A DNA stretch of 41,096 nucleotides from an uncultured Rikenella sp. Its GTDB lineage: Bacteria > Bacteroidota > Bacteroidia > Bacteroidales > Rikenellaceae. The stretch covers positions 1 to 41,096 of the forward strand of contig NZ_CAJTMN010000009.1 of NCBI RefSeq assembly GCF_910577125.1, read 5' to 3'. Positions 8,585-17,419 of this stretch are shown piece by piece; the stretch's first letter is position 1, and each line of letters opens with the position of its first letter. The notes beneath the pieces are model-generated. The model was given only the letters and a program-made list of their open reading frames with translations. It did not search any database and was not told where the DNA came from. The translations under genes and the position numbers were made by a program.

Positions 8585-9608
8585 AATATATTCGGAGATA
8601 ACGTTCATACATTCTTTCCGGGCTGTACGCTTGTTCGTATTTCAGGTGCAGATTCTTACCTAACGTAGAATTAGTTGTCGCTCCATGTATAGCCTGGATT
8701 ACAGAGGTAGGTGCTTCGAGTCTAAAAATCGCTACTTCGTCTGTATTAAAACATTCGGTTACGATGGGCAGATTGGAAACAACACATGGCTTTGCATACA
8801 CGGCCGCCTCAAGTAAAGACAATGGAAAACCTTCACTCCGACTCGGCAGGGCATAAATATCATATAACGGCAAATAAAGATAAGCATTCTGTCGGTAGCC
8901 GGCAAACAGACAGCGATCAGCCACTCCCAATCGGCGAGCCAGGCGTTCGAGTCGCGCACGCTCTTTACCATCCCCCGCAATGAACAATTTGTAGTCCGGC
9001 AAGCGCACTAAAGCCCGAATCAACATATCAACCCCTTTCCGCCGTGTCAATAAGGCATTGACTCCGATCAATACGGAATTTCCTTTGAATACCTGAAGTT
9101 CTTGTATGGAATTTTCGTCAAGAGTTTGAGTCAGATATAATACTCGAGTATTGTATGCATAGGTTACTTTTTGTGGTGGAAACCATTTTAAATAATATTG
9201 TTGAGCATGCTGAGACAGTGCAACTACAGTATCCATTTTTTGAAGAGTATGCATCCATAATCGACCGAATATCTGAGCAACCAACCAATTATATTGATAT
9301 CGTAAGTCCTCTAAAACATAATTATGCAATGTAGAGATATAGCGAACCTTCCCGCTATATTCTCGATATTTAGCTACATATTTATCCGGACGTAGGCCAT
9401 GGCTGTGAACGATATCGTATGCTGAAAAATCTATTTTTTCGTTTTTTCGAATGCGATGTGTCGCACAATCGAAAGTAATCGGAAGCTTGTCATCAAAATA
9501 AAATACGGTGCATTCGTGTCCATGGTTTATCATTTGACGAACCAATTCTTTGACGACAATCACCGGACCTCGATTGGCTAAAGAGGGAACAATATAGGCT
9601 ATCTTCAT
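8571..9608 (-). CDS. Family 4 glycosyltransferase
   Basis: A 345-residue GT-B enzyme. The N-terminal domain has IAYIVPSLANRGPVIVVKEL and DIVHSHGLRPD. The C-terminal donor domain has LLTRRKGVDMLIRAL, LFIAGDGKERARLE and the PSRSEGFPLSLLEA pattern with the EX7E pair of retaining GT4 enzymes. It transfers an unknown sugar in the cytoplasm during repeat-unit assembly. It overlaps the polymerase-like gene by four bases and the next GT2 gene by 14, so the three are translated as a block. Base composition is visibly AT-richer than in the flanking housekeeping genes. Confidence 0.87.
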   Translation of the reverse strand: MKIAYIVPSLANRGPVIVVKELVRQMINHGHECTVFYFDDKLPITFDCATHRIRKNEKIDFSAYDIVHSHGLRPDKYVAKYREYSGKVRYISTLHNYVLEDLRYQYNWLVAQIFGRLWMHTLQKMDTVVALSQHAQQYYLKWFPPQKVTYAYNTRVLYLTQTLDENSIQELQVFKGNSVLIGVNALLTRRKGVDMLIRALVRLPDYKLFIAGDGKERARLERLARRLGVADRCLFAGYRQNAYLYLPLYDIYALPSRSEGFPLSLLEAAVYAKPCVVSNLPIVTECFNTDEVAIFRLEAPTSVIQAIHGATTNSTLGKNLHLKYEQAYSPERMYERYLRIYYGEV

Positions 9609-10681
9609 TGGGTTAGCAGAAATTGATAACGGGCGACATTGCCGACAGCCAAGTTGAGGGACAAAGTGCTCAGGGCATACAACACCAGCAACAATCCCAT
9701 AACGGGGCGAGAACGTGGAGTGACAAGATAAAGCAACATCGGGACAACTAATACTTCCGTGATGGAAAAGAAAGTTCCGATACGGCCGGCAATAATCGCA
9801 AAATCATTCCAAACCACCAACCAACACACTGAAACTAATAACGGCGTAACTAGCAGTCGAAAATAAGGAACCCGTTCGTCTAATGTTTTCCAGTATTTTA
9901 GGCAAATGAACGAAAAAAACAGTTGTTTGATGATTGTCGGATTGGTTAGTATTCCGGGTGCTCCCTGTTCGACCATCCATGAATAATTCTTTATCCGTTG
10001 AAATAATGCTCCACCCGGTAACATGGTCAACAGTTTTCCGAAAGGGAAAAGAATACCGATTACCAAACAAATACCGATAAGCCATTTCCAAACCTGGTTT
10101 TTCAGATTCCATTGGTAGATTGGATAAATCAGCGCGAATGCACCCGATGCGAGATGGAATCCCATAGCACATAGGATCAATAACAGAAATTTGAAGGGCT
10201 TTTGTTGCGTTACAAAAGGTAATGACCATAAGACAATCCCGGCTGCGACTCCTGCACGGATTTGCATCGTTTCGCGCATTAGAAAAGTATGGACGAAATA
10301 CAAAAGTAGAGATAAGAGGAAAAATTCCGAATATTTGGCATAAAACCGACTGTTGAGTATTACCGCTATCGCTGCGATAATCAAGAATAAGAATACGGGC
10401 TGCGTCGTACAAAATGTTATTATATATACTGTCAGGTTATAGAGCGGCTCGAAAAATTGTGCAATATTGAGTCGGGTGTAATCGAGTCCCACGTGAGCGA
10501 CCTCTTCGAACCCTTCTTTATAAGGCATCCAGTCTGGCGAGTCATAGCGAAGTCCGGCAAAGAGGATCAAAATTGCAGCGCCAATGACCAATAGACATAG
10601 CCGCTGGTTTCGTTTTACATTAAAGAAATCAGCGAACGAAAACAGCCCCAATAAAGTGAATATGATAAAATAGGGTGCCAC
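9605..10681 (-). CDS. EpsG/Wzy-like polysaccharide polymerase (multi-pass membrane protein)
   Basis: A 358-residue integral membrane protein with about ten hydrophobic segments. The opening (membrane helix, then FAGLRYDSPDWMPYKEGFEEV) resembles the EpsG family, in which a conserved RYD..DW..Y motif follows the first helices. It is the only polymerase candidate in the locus and sits among the glycosyltransferases, so it would join repeat units on the periplasmic side in a Wzx/Wzy system. Wzy proteins diverge strongly, so the call rests on topology, this motif and context. It abuts the preceding gene and overlaps the next by four bases. Confidence 0.8.
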   Translation of the reverse strand: MAPYFIIFTLLGLFSFADFFNVKRNQRLCLLVIGAAILILFAGLRYDSPDWMPYKEGFEEVAHVGLDYTRLNIAQFFEPLYNLTVYIITFCTTQPVFLFLIIAAIAVILNSRFYAKYSEFFLLSLLLYFVHTFLMRETMQIRAGVAAGIVLWSLPFVTQQKPFKFLLLILCAMGFHLASGAFALIYPIYQWNLKNQVWKWLIGICLVIGILFPFGKLLTMLPGGALFQRIKNYSWMVEQGAPGILTNPTIIKQLFFSFICLKYWKTLDERVPYFRLLVTPLLVSVCWLVVWNDFAIIAGRIGTFFSITEVLVVPMLLYLVTPRSRPVMGLLLVLYALSTLSLNLAVGNVARYQFLLTQ

Positions 10682-11395
10682 TTATCGTTTAATCTTGCGA
10701 TAGAGCCAATTCAGCAATCTGACTTGGGTGATGAAAGTATACAGTTTTTTCTTGAGTTTGGCTTTCGGCGGCAACCAAGAACCCATTGGCCGATGCACCG
10801 TATAACTTTCGTCCGTGATCTTGAGCGTTGCCAAGTCCGGACAAAAATAACGGCTCGGATAAATAGCCACGCCACCATCCAAAATCGTTGGAGCCGATTC
10901 CGTCGGGACGAACTGGGGATACACTTCTTGTAGTATATTCTGAAAATGTATCCCGATGACAGTATTGTCCGGTCGTCTGTCCACTACATAGTGCATTTGG
11001 TCATATTGTGCCAGAATGGTCCCGATGAGTCGATTCTGAGGTTCGCAACCGAACACTCCTGCTTGCAAACGAAGTCCGGGTTCAAGGCCGAAGAAAACGC
11101 TATGTTCAACAAAACGATCCAACGACCGGATCATTTCTTCGTCCGCATCGAGATAGATACCGCCGTGGTCGTATAATACTTTTACTCGAATATAATCCGA
11201 AACGAAAGCCCATTTCTTCAAAGCATAAGCTTCTCGACAATAGTCCGCCGAATGTTCAATATCAAAGTTTGACTCATCCCACCGTATGATTTCCCAATCG
11301 GGCATTTTCCGACTCCACTCATTGATAAAAGATTGGTATTTCGCAGGAATAGTCCGACTGCCGACCCATATGTAATGTATCGTCTTAGGTATCAT
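10682..11395 (-). CDS. Glycosyltransferase with DXD sugar-binding region (GT32-like)
   Basis: A 237-residue enzyme that begins IPKTIHYIWVG and carries SDYIRVKVLYDHGGIYLDADEEM with Asp83-Ala-Asp85 as the metal-binding DXD. This is the pattern of the Gly_transf_sug (GT32-like) family, which includes capsule and mannosyl/galactosyl transferases. It lacks a signal peptide and should act in the cytoplasm. It lies directly before the polymerase gene and 2 bases after the acetyltransferase gene. Sugar specificity cannot be predicted. Confidence 0.87.
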   Translation of the reverse strand: MIPKTIHYIWVGSRTIPAKYQSFINEWSRKMPDWEIIRWDESNFDIEHSADYCREAYALKKWAFVSDYIRVKVLYDHGGIYLDADEEMIRSLDRFVEHSVFFGLEPGLRLQAGVFGCEPQNRLIGTILAQYDQMHYVVDRRPDNTVIGIHFQNILQEVYPQFVPTESAPTILDGGVAIYPSRYFCPDLATLKITDESYTVHRPMGSWLPPKAKLKKKLYTFITQVRLLNWLYRKIKR

Positions 11396-11397
11396 TG

Positions 11398-11961
11398 TTA
11401 CACGGGATTTTGAATGAAGCGGCGTGAGTCTTTAATGCTGATCTGAACGGCAGGTACGCCTGCAACTGTAATTCCGGCGGGCACGTCTTTTACAACCACA
11501 GCATTGGCTCCTATCACCGCATAGGCACCTATATGCACTCCGCCTACAATTTTACTGCCCGGGCCGAGGTATACCCCCTCTTCAATGGTTGCAAAGTCCA
11601 TATTGGTACTCCCTATGGTGACACATTGCGATATGTTCACATTTTTAGCGATTATAGTTCGGGGAGAAATGACGATGCCTGAAAAATGACCGATATAGAA
11701 ACCGGGTGCAATAGAGGTGGAAGAGGGGATGTCTATGCCATACTTATAACCGTAATGCCGCATCAGTAATTCGAAAAAAACGAATAAAGGTTTGTATAGC
11801 CCATTGCGTTGCGAACGTGTCTGCCAGTGTTGCGCTTTGCGGTACCAGTATAAATATTTGAATCCAGGAATGGTTAGATAGCATTTCCAAAATGCTTTGA
11901 GCGAAGCATTGCCTGCATAACGAAACAAATCCTGATCGATTACATCTTTTACATTTACCAT
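11398..11961 (-). CDS. Serine acetyltransferase-like hexapeptide-repeat O-acetyltransferase
   Basis: A 187-residue protein with a helical N-terminal part and a C-terminal left-handed beta-helix of hexapeptide repeats (about 88-175: IAPGFYIGHFSGIVISPRTII, VTIGS, GVYLGPGSKIVGGVHIGAYAVIGANAVVVKDVPAG). It resembles CysE-type acetyltransferases. In a glycan locus such proteins usually add an O-acetyl group to a sugar instead of serving cysteine synthesis; that role is inferred from context. The frame is open to 12000, but the ATG at 11961 avoids a long overlap with the preceding GT2 gene and gives a normal family length. Confidence 0.78.
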   Translation of the reverse strand: MVNVKDVIDQDLFRYAGNASLKAFWKCYLTIPGFKYLYWYRKAQHWQTRSQRNGLYKPLFVFFELLMRHYGYKYGIDIPSSTSIAPGFYIGHFSGIVISPRTIIAKNVNISQCVTIGSTNMDFATIEEGVYLGPGSKIVGGVHIGAYAVIGANAVVVKDVPAGITVAGVPAVQISIKDSRRFIQNPV

Positions 11962-11966
11962 AGTTG

Positions 11967-12872
11967 TTAATGTTTCATAGTCAAAGCTGCTAACCGACAT
12001 AAGATTTTGAGGTTTCGTAATATTGAGTTTTGTCGGCTTAAGGCGTGGCGGAGTGTTTTTTTTGCTTCTTGAAATTCTTTTATCTGTTGACAGATGACAC
12101 CTCGTGAATAATTGTATCGCTTTTTTATTCTTTTACGTGTGCGTGCATCTTTGATTACGGGTAGGTATTTGTTGTAAATTGCGTCATGACGGGCTACCCA
12201 TTTCGGACTGGACGAGATAGAGGTCGACCCGATCCAATAATATCCAAGCGCTTTAGGGATCATTGCAAAACGTTCGGTAACAAGACTTAAACGCAACCAA
12301 TAGTCGAAATCTTCCACAGCGACTAAGTCCCGCTCTTCCGAAAGGAAACCTATTTGTTCGATCACTGTACGACGAATACATGCCGATGAATTGGGCATGC
12401 AACTGTCATGCAGTAACAAATTAACGAAGATAGGCTTCCGAGGCACGTATGCTCGAAGTGTTTTGGTCGTAAGTCCCTGTTGTTCTGTGTATATCCATAA
12501 TGTGTGATATATCACGTCGTTTTGGTCTAGATAAGGCAGGCATGCCTCCAATTTATCCGGTGTCCACCAGTCATCGGAATCCAGAAAACAGATCCACTCG
12601 CCGCGAGCTTCCGAAATACCTTTGTTGCGTGAAGCGGCGATGATACCGTTATTCGCAAAATTAATCAGTCGAATGCGAGAATCGTGGTAACCCTCCACCA
12701 CTTCGATGGTGTTATCATTTGAGAAATTATTCACCACGATCGCCTCCCAATCCCCGCAACTCTGTCCCACGACCGAGTCAAGACAACGACCGATCAGGTG
12801 CCCATGATTGTAGGTAGGGATAACGATCGAAAAAAGCGGTGTAGAAGAGTTGTATTTATGCTCTTGTGCCAT
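11967..12872 (-). CDS. Family 2 glycosyltransferase
   Basis: A 301-residue GT-A enzyme with FSIVIPTYNHGHLIGRCLDSV at the start and CFLDSDDWW near residue 97, the DxD that binds the metal and nucleotide-sugar. The C-terminal 60 residues are rich in Lys and Arg (RTRKRIKKRYNYSRG), which suggests contact with the inner face of the membrane. It is probably an assembly transferase for the repeat unit. Its start overlaps the SDR gene upstream by 17 bases. Donor unknown. Confidence 0.87.
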   Translation of the reverse strand: MAQEHKYNSSTPLFSIVIPTYNHGHLIGRCLDSVVGQSCGDWEAIVVNNFSNDNTIEVVEGYHDSRIRLINFANNGIIAASRNKGISEARGEWICFLDSDDWWTPDKLEACLPYLDQNDVIYHTLWIYTEQQGLTTKTLRAYVPRKPIFVNLLLHDSCMPNSSACIRRTVIEQIGFLSEERDLVAVEDFDYWLRLSLVTERFAMIPKALGYYWIGSTSISSSPKWVARHDAIYNKYLPVIKDARTRKRIKKRYNYSRGVICQQIKEFQEAKKTLRHALSRQNSILRNLKILCRLAALTMKH

Positions 12873-13827
12873 CGTGCTGCTCTAAGTAGTCAAACAGGTC
12901 CTCGATCCCTCGCCGTAAATCCCATTCCGGCGTATAGCCGATACTGCGCAGTAAGCTGTTGTCGATCGTATAGCGATCCGACGCTGTCGCCCCGCCCGTA
13001 GGTGGTACGGACTCTATTCGGATGTCGCGGGAGTAACGTTCCGCATAAATTTGCTGTACGGTCTGTGCGATCTCCATAATGGTCAGCGTAGTTCCGGAGC
13101 TGATCTGGTACAGTGTATGAGGCGCCTCTGTGGCGATGATGCGCTCCACGGCCCGGCATACGTCCCACCCGTGAATAAAATCGCGCTGCGGCGTTCCGTC
13201 GGATTGCAGGACGATTCGCCGTTCGCGGAATGTCATCCGACACAAGTCGTTGACCACCAGCCACCAACAATTATTCTCCATGAAAATCGGAGCGCCGTAG
13301 CTATTGGAAAGCCGTACCACACGACATTGCGTTGAACTGGTCCGATTGTAATGGTCGCAAATCTGTTCTCCGATCCAATGGGTAAGCGCATAAGCATTCC
13401 TGGTCTGCGGCGGATGTTGTTCCGTAATTTTTCCCGGAGTCAATACCCCGTATACCTGTACAGTGGAAAAATAGACGAATTTTTTCAGTCCTGCTTTCGA
13501 GAAAATGTCGAGCAAACTCCAAGTCGGAGTAATATTCACCCCTGCCACCGAAGCAGGATCGCCGGCCGACTGTCGGTGGTCCAGCGAAACGAGGTGCACG
13601 ACAGCATCAAAGCCTCCCTCTTGCGCGAGTCCCCGCAAAAACTGTTCGTCCCGCACGTCGCCTACGACTATGCGCTCCATCTTGGCACGCCAAGCCTCAT
13701 CGACCGGTGCCGCCGGATAGCATACGGGGGTAACGGCATAGCCCGCATCGGCTAAATGCAAGCTCAAACGAGCTCCGATATAGCCGTTGCCGCCCGTAAT
13801 CAGTATGTGTCCTTTGGTTATCACCAA
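12856..13827 (-). CDS. NAD-dependent nucleotide-sugar reductase/epimerase (extended SDR)
   Basis: A 323-residue extended SDR with ILITGGNGYIGARL (GGNGYIG) at the N-terminus, STVQVYG and a C-terminal substrate domain. In the position corresponding to the catalytic Tyr-x3-Lys the sequence reads RNAYALTHW (about 165), so Tyr is present but the Lys is replaced by His. This may alter activity. The gene overlaps that of the 3,5-epimerase-like protein and belongs to the run rfbF-rfbG-epimerase-SDR, so it is the best candidate for the final 4-keto reductase of the CDP-6-deoxyhexose branch. Substrate assignment is inference from the gene order. Confidence 0.78.
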   Translation of the reverse strand: MVITKGHILITGGNGYIGARLSLHLADAGYAVTPVCYPAAPVDEAWRAKMERIVVGDVRDEQFLRGLAQEGGFDAVVHLVSLDHRQSAGDPASVAGVNITPTWSLLDIFSKAGLKKFVYFSTVQVYGVLTPGKITEQHPPQTRNAYALTHWIGEQICDHYNRTSSTQCRVVRLSNSYGAPIFMENNCWWLVVNDLCRMTFRERRIVLQSDGTPQRDFIHGWDVCRAVERIIATEAPHTLYQISSGTTLTIMEIAQTVQQIYAERYSRDIRIESVPPTGGATASDRYTIDNSLLRSIGYTPEWDLRRGIEDLFDYLEQHDGTRA

Positions 13828-14267
13828 GTGTAAGGTATGTCGTCCAGTGTCTCTTTTCGTTCCACTTCTTCCGGATCGTGCTCCAGATTAGCTAAGTTGA
13901 GTAGCAGGTTCAATCCTTCGCCCACGCCATGAAACGCGACCCATATCCCCGCCGGAATCGTGATTCGTTGATAATTCCCCTCTCCCAGCGTAAGGTCGAA
14001 AAATTGTCCGTAAGTCGTACTCCCCTCCCGATCGTCGTATAACACAAACCGAATCCGTCCCACCGGTATGACAAAGTTCAAAGTCATCCGCAGATGTTTT
14101 TTCCACGGTTTGGTATCTCCGGGATGAATTGTGGAAAAGTAAGCCTCTCCAAAGCCATCGAAACCCGGGTCACTACGCTTCATCCCATGAAAAACGTCGC
14201 CTTTCGGGTGAAAAATCTGTTTGAGGGGGGTAAGCATGACCCCTTCTATGGTTATTTTCGGGCCCAT
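13821..14267 (-). CDS. dTDP-4-dehydrorhamnose 3,5-epimerase-like cupin protein (CDP-sugar branch)
   Basis: A 148-residue cupin protein with the RfbC/RmlC-like pattern GDVFHGMKRSDPGFDGFGEAYFS and the ITIPAGIWVAFHG strand pair. It is shorter than typical RmlC (about 180) and fits the variants found in CDP-glucose-derived sugar clusters. It would epimerise CDP-4-keto-6-deoxyglucose at C3 and/or C5. It overlaps rfbG by 16 bases and the SDR gene by 7. The presence of an epimerase points to an L-configured or C3-inverted product, but the exact chemistry cannot be read from sequence. Confidence 0.75.
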   Translation of the reverse strand: MGPKITIEGVMLTPLKQIFHPKGDVFHGMKRSDPGFDGFGEAYFSTIHPGDTKPWKKHLRMTLNFVIPVGRIRFVLYDDREGSTTYGQFFDLTLGEGNYQRITIPAGIWVAFHGVGEGLNLLLNLANLEHDPEEVERKETLDDIPYTW

Positions 14268-15370
14268 TTCACTCCTTTCTCTATAGCTTTTTGTTGATAA
14301 GCATGGATTTGCTGCATCGTATAAGCATACATATCCGTATGTTCCTTATAAAAAGCGTAGTACCAGTTTCCCGTGAAATCGATCACGGCCGGATAGTCAA
14401 GTGTCGGCGTCCACCGAAAATAGAACAATGCTTTGTCGCAATTGAGTTTGAGCAATCCCGCCTCATGGAATTTTATGTCGCCCGTAATTTGATAAGCCTG
14501 CTGCGGGTCGGTAAAATGCCAGGTTCGGCTCAAATCTTCGAGCAGCTCCTGTACCGTATGGCTATACTCAGCCTGCGGTCCGAAATTGAAACTTTCGCCG
14601 GTCAACTCCGGTCGTTGATAGAGTTCGGCACCCAATTGCAGGTATCCGCTCAGTGGTTCCAATACATGTTGCCACGGCCGCGTCGCTTTCGGCGAACGAA
14701 TCTCGACGACCCGTCCTTCGCTCCACGAGCGCATACAATCCGGTACGATTCGATCCAAAGCCCAATCGCCGCCGCCGATCACATTCCCCGCCCGAGCCGT
14801 AACCGCTTTAATCGGACACTCCGGCTTTTTGAAAAAAGAGTGGTAATAAGATTTGAAGATCAATTCCGCCGCCCCTTTGGAACCGCTGTATATATCTTTT
14901 CCCCCCACTGCATCGGTTTCTTTATACCCCCACACCCATTCGACATTGTCATAACACTTGTCGCTGGTGATAATCACCGCTGTACAAGGCTGATTATACT
15001 GCCGCAATGCTTCGAGCACGTTGGTCGTCCCCATGACGTTGGATCCGATCGTTTCGATCGGTTCGGCATACGAGAGCGACACGATAGGCTGTGCCGCCAG
15101 GTGAAACACGAACTCCGGCTTTACCGTACGAACAATCTCGCATACTTGTGCCAAATCCCGAACGTCAGCCGTATAATGCGTTATTCGCTTTTCCAGCCCC
15201 AGCTCGACGAACATCGACGGCTGAGTGGGAATATCTTTCGAAATTCCGTACACATCAGCTCCCAAATCGAGCAACCAGCTGGTGAGCCACGAGCCTTTGA
15301 AACCGGTATGGCCGGTCACCAACACCCGCTTCCCGCGGTATAGGTCTCCGAAAAATTGATTGTTTACCAT
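14252..15370 (-). CDS. rfbG: CDP-glucose 4,6-dehydratase
   Basis: A 372-residue extended SDR that converts CDP-glucose to CDP-4-keto-6-deoxyglucose. Hallmarks: VLVTGHTGFKGSWL near residue 17, the TSDKCYDNVEWVWGYKE block and GGKDIYSGSKGAAEL with the catalytic Tyr-x3-Lys. This combination is specific for RfbG/DdhB. A TTG three codons upstream could also start the frame; the ATG at 15370 was preferred and overlaps the end of rfbF by 7 bases, which fits coupled translation. Together with rfbF it forms the committed start of the CDP-deoxyhexose branch. Confidence 0.95.
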   Translation of the reverse strand: MVNNQFFGDLYRGKRVLVTGHTGFKGSWLTSWLLDLGADVYGISKDIPTQPSMFVELGLEKRITHYTADVRDLAQVCEIVRTVKPEFVFHLAAQPIVSLSYAEPIETIGSNVMGTTNVLEALRQYNQPCTAVIITSDKCYDNVEWVWGYKETDAVGGKDIYSGSKGAAELIFKSYYHSFFKKPECPIKAVTARAGNVIGGGDWALDRIVPDCMRSWSEGRVVEIRSPKATRPWQHVLEPLSGYLQLGAELYQRPELTGESFNFGPQAEYSHTVQELLEDLSRTWHFTDPQQAYQITGDIKFHEAGLLKLNCDKALFYFRWTPTLDYPAVIDFTGNWYYAFYKEHTDMYAYTMQQIHAYQQKAIEKGVKWARK

Positions 15371-16149
15371 CTTACCCAAGGTGCCTGATTCGTTTTGTAA
15401 AGCTCGTTGAGCAACGTGTATTCCCGCGAGGTGTCCATCGGTTGCCAGAACCCGTCGTGTTCGAACATCTTGAGTTCTCCCCTGCGTACAAGTTCTTTCA
15501 TTGGCTCTTGTTCTAAGACGAGTCCTTCGTCGTCGCTCAACAGGTCAAGAAATTCGCGGTTGCAGACAAAAAAACCGCCGTTAATGCGTCCCCCGCTGGC
15601 CTGCGGTTTCTCGTTGAAGCCTAAAACGGTATTGTCGTCAGCCAAGCTGAGTTCGCCGAATCGTCCAGGAGGCCGCACGCCTGTCACAGTGACCATTTTC
15701 CCATGCGATTTGTGGTATTCCACCAGTCGATCGATGTCGATATTCCCTACCCCGTCGCCGTAAGTGAGCATAAAATACGGATCTTCGCCCACATAATGCC
15801 GAATGCGCCGTACCCGAGCGCCGGTCATTGCATTGAGTCCTGTCTCGGCCATAGTAATCCGCCAGCCGGACTCATCGTGATGTGCCGAACTCTGCCGTCG
15901 TGAATCGGGATCGCCCAGAGTCAGCGTAATATCGGAGCTGCGCAGTTCATAGTTGACGAAATAGTCTTTGATAACTTCGCTTTTATAACCCAGGCAGAGT
16001 ACAAAATCCTTATAACCATAGCTGGCATAATATTTCATGATATGCCACACGATCGGTTTCCCTCCGATGGGGATCATCGGTTTGGGTATATTGTCGGAAA
16101 CGTCCCGTATCCGGGTCCCATATCCGCCGCAAAGAATCACTGTTTTCAT
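15364..16149 (-). CDS. rfbF: Glucose-1-phosphate cytidylyltransferase
   Basis: A 261-residue nucleotidyltransferase that makes CDP-glucose from glucose-1-phosphate and CTP. The N-terminus has the signature VILCGGYGTRIRDVSDNIPKP, followed by MIPIGGKPIVWHIMKYYASYGYKDFVLCLGYK, typical of RfbF/DdhA. The metal-binding DGVGNIDID and NEKPQASGGRINGGFFVCNREF are also present. It is the first gene of the CDP-sugar cassette and sits 47 bases downstream of a GT4 gene. Length is normal. Confidence 0.95.
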   Translation of the reverse strand: MKTVILCGGYGTRIRDVSDNIPKPMIPIGGKPIVWHIMKYYASYGYKDFVLCLGYKSEVIKDYFVNYELRSSDITLTLGDPDSRRQSSAHHDESGWRITMAETGLNAMTGARVRRIRHYVGEDPYFMLTYGDGVGNIDIDRLVEYHKSHGKMVTVTGVRPPGRFGELSLADDNTVLGFNEKPQASGGRINGGFFVCNREFLDLLSDDEGLVLEQEPMKELVRRGELKMFEHDGFWQPMDTSREYTLLNELYKTNQAPWVRW

Positions 16150-16196
16150 AATTTTATAAAAAAACGGTTGGGGATGTATTTATTGATTTTAATCGA

Positions 16197-17417
16197 TTAC
16201 AATTTGGTACCTGCATATGGTATTTTCATATCGGTATCTTTATTCCAATGTATGCGGCAGTATTCTTTTACTGCTTGCTCGAAAGAGGTGTAAGAGAATC
16301 TTCGTTCTACTTCCAAACGCGCTTGATTCCCCATAGCATGTATTGATTCGCTTGTTGCGGCACACAGTTCTATAAATGCTTGGGTAAGCTGGGCTTTATT
16401 GCGTGCCTGGATCAAAAGGCCTGTACGATGGGACTGAATTACTTCCGAAACTCCGCCTACGTCGGTCCCTAAGACCGGAATGCCGTGTGCCATCGCTTCA
16501 ATAATGACGTACGGGAACCCTTCCCAAAATGAAGGCAATACTAAAACATCAATTTGGGGATAGACGTCTGTATCCGCGGTGTCGAAAGGCCCGTGTAACG
16601 TAATGCGGTCGGCATGCTGGGCCACAAGTTTCATAGAGCGGATACCCAGCATTTTCTTACCATAGCAGTGCAGATGGGCGGCCGAGGGGATATGGTCCAA
16701 GGCTTCCACAAAAGCCTCGATCATTAGTTCGGCCCCTTTGAGGGGCTCGACACGGCCTACGAAGCCAAACTGAAGCCCCTGTGACCCTGAGGTGCAGGAG
16801 CGGATGGTGGCGGGCAAATGGGTGCAATTGTAAATGACATCTATGCGATCGGGAGATATGTTCCGGGAAGAAGATAAGGCTTCTTTGATTCTGTTGCAAT
16901 TAACAACAAAGCGATCAATTCCTGCAATCACGTGTCTATATATACGGTCAAAATGTTCGGCCGTTGCAGGCATGCTGACTACACTCATCAGTGTAGGCAA
17001 TCCTCGCCGGTGGGCTGTATGCAATAGGTCGAAACACGAATAGCCGCCTGGAAAACCGCCATTGAACGCCCACACGGCATCATAGTCTCGGGTTTGTAAA
17101 AAATGTCCGAACTGCCGGCTGTTCTTTGTTCTGAGCCGGCGGGTAAGCAATCGGTTAATCAGGGGTAAACGCCGCCAAATCTTAAAAAGCAGGCCAGTTA
17201 CTCCCCCGCGGTGTACCAAATCGTGGGTAGTAACTACTGGCAATTCCAAAATCGAAAGGGAACGTTGTTTGAGACGTTCCAAATCGGATTTGAATAATGC
17301 GCCACGATTAGTTATCACTTCCACGGTCCAAGAGGGAGGAAGGGCATTAACAAAATCAGTCAAGTATCGATTACCTCCCCCTGGTTCATGATTTTGTGTA
17401 TACAATAATAGTTTCAT
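16197..17417 (-). CDS. Family 4 glycosyltransferase
   Basis: A 406-residue GT-B enzyme. The N-terminal domain starts KLLLYTQNHEPGGGNRYLTDFVNAL (glycine-rich acceptor loop). The C-terminal domain has FGFVGRVEPLKGAELMIEAF, then LPSFWEGFPYVIIEAMAHGIPVLGTDVGG with the EX7E pair. It acts in the cytoplasm with a nucleotide-sugar donor that cannot be identified. It lies 2 bases after the SDR gene and is the second gene behind the internal promoter at 18340. Codon use and AT content match the variable part of the locus. Confidence 0.88.
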   Translation of the reverse strand: MKLLLYTQNHEPGGGNRYLTDFVNALPPSWTVEVITNRGALFKSDLERLKQRSLSILELPVVTTHDLVHRGGVTGLLFKIWRRLPLINRLLTRRLRTKNSRQFGHFLQTRDYDAVWAFNGGFPGGYSCFDLLHTAHRRGLPTLMSVVSMPATAEHFDRIYRHVIAGIDRFVVNCNRIKEALSSSRNISPDRIDVIYNCTHLPATIRSCTSGSQGLQFGFVGRVEPLKGAELMIEAFVEALDHIPSAAHLHCYGKKMLGIRSMKLVAQHADRITLHGPFDTADTDVYPQIDVLVLPSFWEGFPYVIIEAMAHGIPVLGTDVGGVSEVIQSHRTGLLIQARNKAQLTQAFIELCAATSESIHAMGNQARLEVERRFSYTSFEQAVKEYCRIHWNKDTDMKIPYAGTKL

Positions 17418-17419
17418 TT

